Assembly (NCBI GenBank): GCA_964594045.1
Contig: CAZQKR010000019.1
Coordinates: 1 to 64,000, forward strand
Origin: UBA2365 sp964594045
Lineage (GTDB): Bacteria > Bacteroidota > Bacteroidia > Chitinophagales > Saprospiraceae
Direction of reading: 5' to 3'
Length of the DNA: 64,000 nt
In this document: positions 63,463 through 64,000 of the stretch, in pieces
Position numbering within the stretch: position 1 is the first letter of the stretch
How the letters are laid out: each line of letters starts with the position of its first letter
Made by a program: the position numbers and the translations under genes
Notes under the pieces: model-generated
What the model was told of the DNA's origin: nothing
The model's input: only the letters and a program-made list of their open reading frames with translations
Database searches by the model: none

Positions 63463-64000
63463 ATGAACATAAAATACAATCTGTTAATATTATTTCTGCT
63501 TTTCATACCCGTTTTTGGATTGAAGGCACAATCGGAATTGTCCGGATATTTCATGAATAATACCGGTACTGATCTTTATCTTAATCCGGTGAAAACCACT
63601 GATGCAAGGCTGAGCTGGATACTTCCGTCAGGTTATTACGGCCATGGGATCAACGGTTCTTCCGTGCTGAAATTATTCAGGAAAGGCGGAATTTCATCAG
63701 CCAGGCTGACAGATGATCTGAAATCCCAGAACTCCATGCTGTTTGGTGTTCAGTTGAGCCTTTTCGGCTTCAATTACAGCCAGGATAATTTTTCGGTGCA
63801 GTTCGGGCAGAACCTGAAAAGCCACTTGCAGGTGGATTACAACTTTACCCTTGTGGATATGATTCTCAACGGCAACGCCCGTTATATCGGGGAAAATGTC
63901 AACATCGGGCCTTACCTGGATGCACTGATGTACAACGAGCTTTATCTTGGTGGTTCCTATATGATAGGCAACCTGCGGCTCGGGGCAAAAATTAAAAAAC
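63463..64000 (+). CDS. DUF5723-like outer-membrane protein (partial, runs off the window)
   Basis: The first 179 codons lie in the window. A signal peptide (LLILFLLFIPVFGLKAQ) is followed by SGYFMNNTGTDLYLNPV and alternating amphipathic strands (GHGINGSSVLKLF; LGGSYMIGNLRLG), as in Bacteroidota DUF5723 proteins and other putative beta-barrels with FadL/PorP-like character. The frame has no stop before base 64000. Assignment is from appearance only. Confidence 0.65.
   Translation, partial: MNIKYNLLILFLLFIPVFGLKAQSELSGYFMNNTGTDLYLNPVKTTDARLSWILPSGYYGHGINGSSVLKLFRKGGISSARLTDDLKSQNSMLFGVQLSLFGFNYSQDNFSVQFGQNLKSHLQVDYNFTLVDMILNGNARYIGENVNIGPYLDALMYNELYLGGSYMIGNLRLGAKIKK

Overview
The window is a chromosomal piece of a Bacteroidota bacterium, most likely from the Saprospiria/Saprospiraceae side of the phylum (the phylum is well supported, the family is inference). 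Evidence: a gldK-gldL-gldM-gldN cluster with a PorP/SprF-like gene (type IX secretion and gliding), an SprB-type repeat in a secreted metalloprotease, many SpII and Sec signal peptides, a DUF5723-like protein, and promoters of the Bacteroidota type (TTTG, about 19 bases, TAnnTTTG) in front of purA, rpsU, norC, a higBA pair and a blaI gene. No rRNA, tRNA or CRISPR array was seen.

Layout. 0-3.5 kb: a large secreted metalloprotease/beta-helix protein (minus strand) and a gene-poor AT-rich stretch. 3.5-9.1 kb: a complete cytochrome-c nitric oxide reductase cluster (norC, norB, norQ, norD, a subunit III-like norE and a small norF-like gene), with a palindrome overlapping the predicted norC promoter and a 20-base inverted repeat bracketing norQ. 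9.4-16.5 kb: core genes (purA, a lipoprotein-type methyltransferase, a PBP4-type DD-carboxypeptidase, an aspartoacylase/desuccinylase-like gene next to a RimK-like ligase, a UMF1-type MFS transporter).

16.5-28.1 kb is an AT-rich accessory island: two unrecognised secreted proteins, an orphan antitoxin with the stump of its toxin, a higBA pair, a second ParE-like toxin-antitoxin pair, three mosaic paralogues of a secreted protein, and a blaI-blaR1-like pair bracketed by two copies of a ~170-base palindromic repeat. The blaR1-like protein is the most unusual item: an M56 membrane metallopeptidase whose C-terminal sensor region resembles the C-terminal domain of the GldM encoded 6 kb away in the same window. 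A 16-base dyad with BlaI-operator geometry lies over the -33 region of the blaI promoter.

28.2-35.7 kb: a beta-helix lipoprotein, then the type IX secretion core operon gldKLMN, ended by a strong hairpin terminator, with a PorP/SprF-like gene upstream. 36-41 kb: lemA with two TPM-domain genes, a small coiled-coil membrane protein, cvfB-like, rpsU and icd. 41-46 kb: acyl-CoA dehydrogenase, rarA, a repeat-rich spacer with a 33-base tandem repeat, and a PDZ protein with a Cys/His-rich tail. 46-64 kb: an S9 peptidase, a DPE2-like 4-alpha-glucanotransferase with two starch-binding modules, a Yip1 protein, an aminotransferase/omega-amidase pair, a geranylgeranyl-reductase-like flavoprotein, a DUF389 membrane protein, an acetyl-CoA hydrolase/transferase, an Old Yellow Enzyme, a beta-CASP RNase, a lipoprotein and the start of a DUF5723-like gene that runs off the end.

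All calls are from reading translations and motifs; no database search was run. Several starts were moved to an internal ATG where the longest frame begins at TTG/GTG or upstream of an evident signal peptide or family N-terminus.
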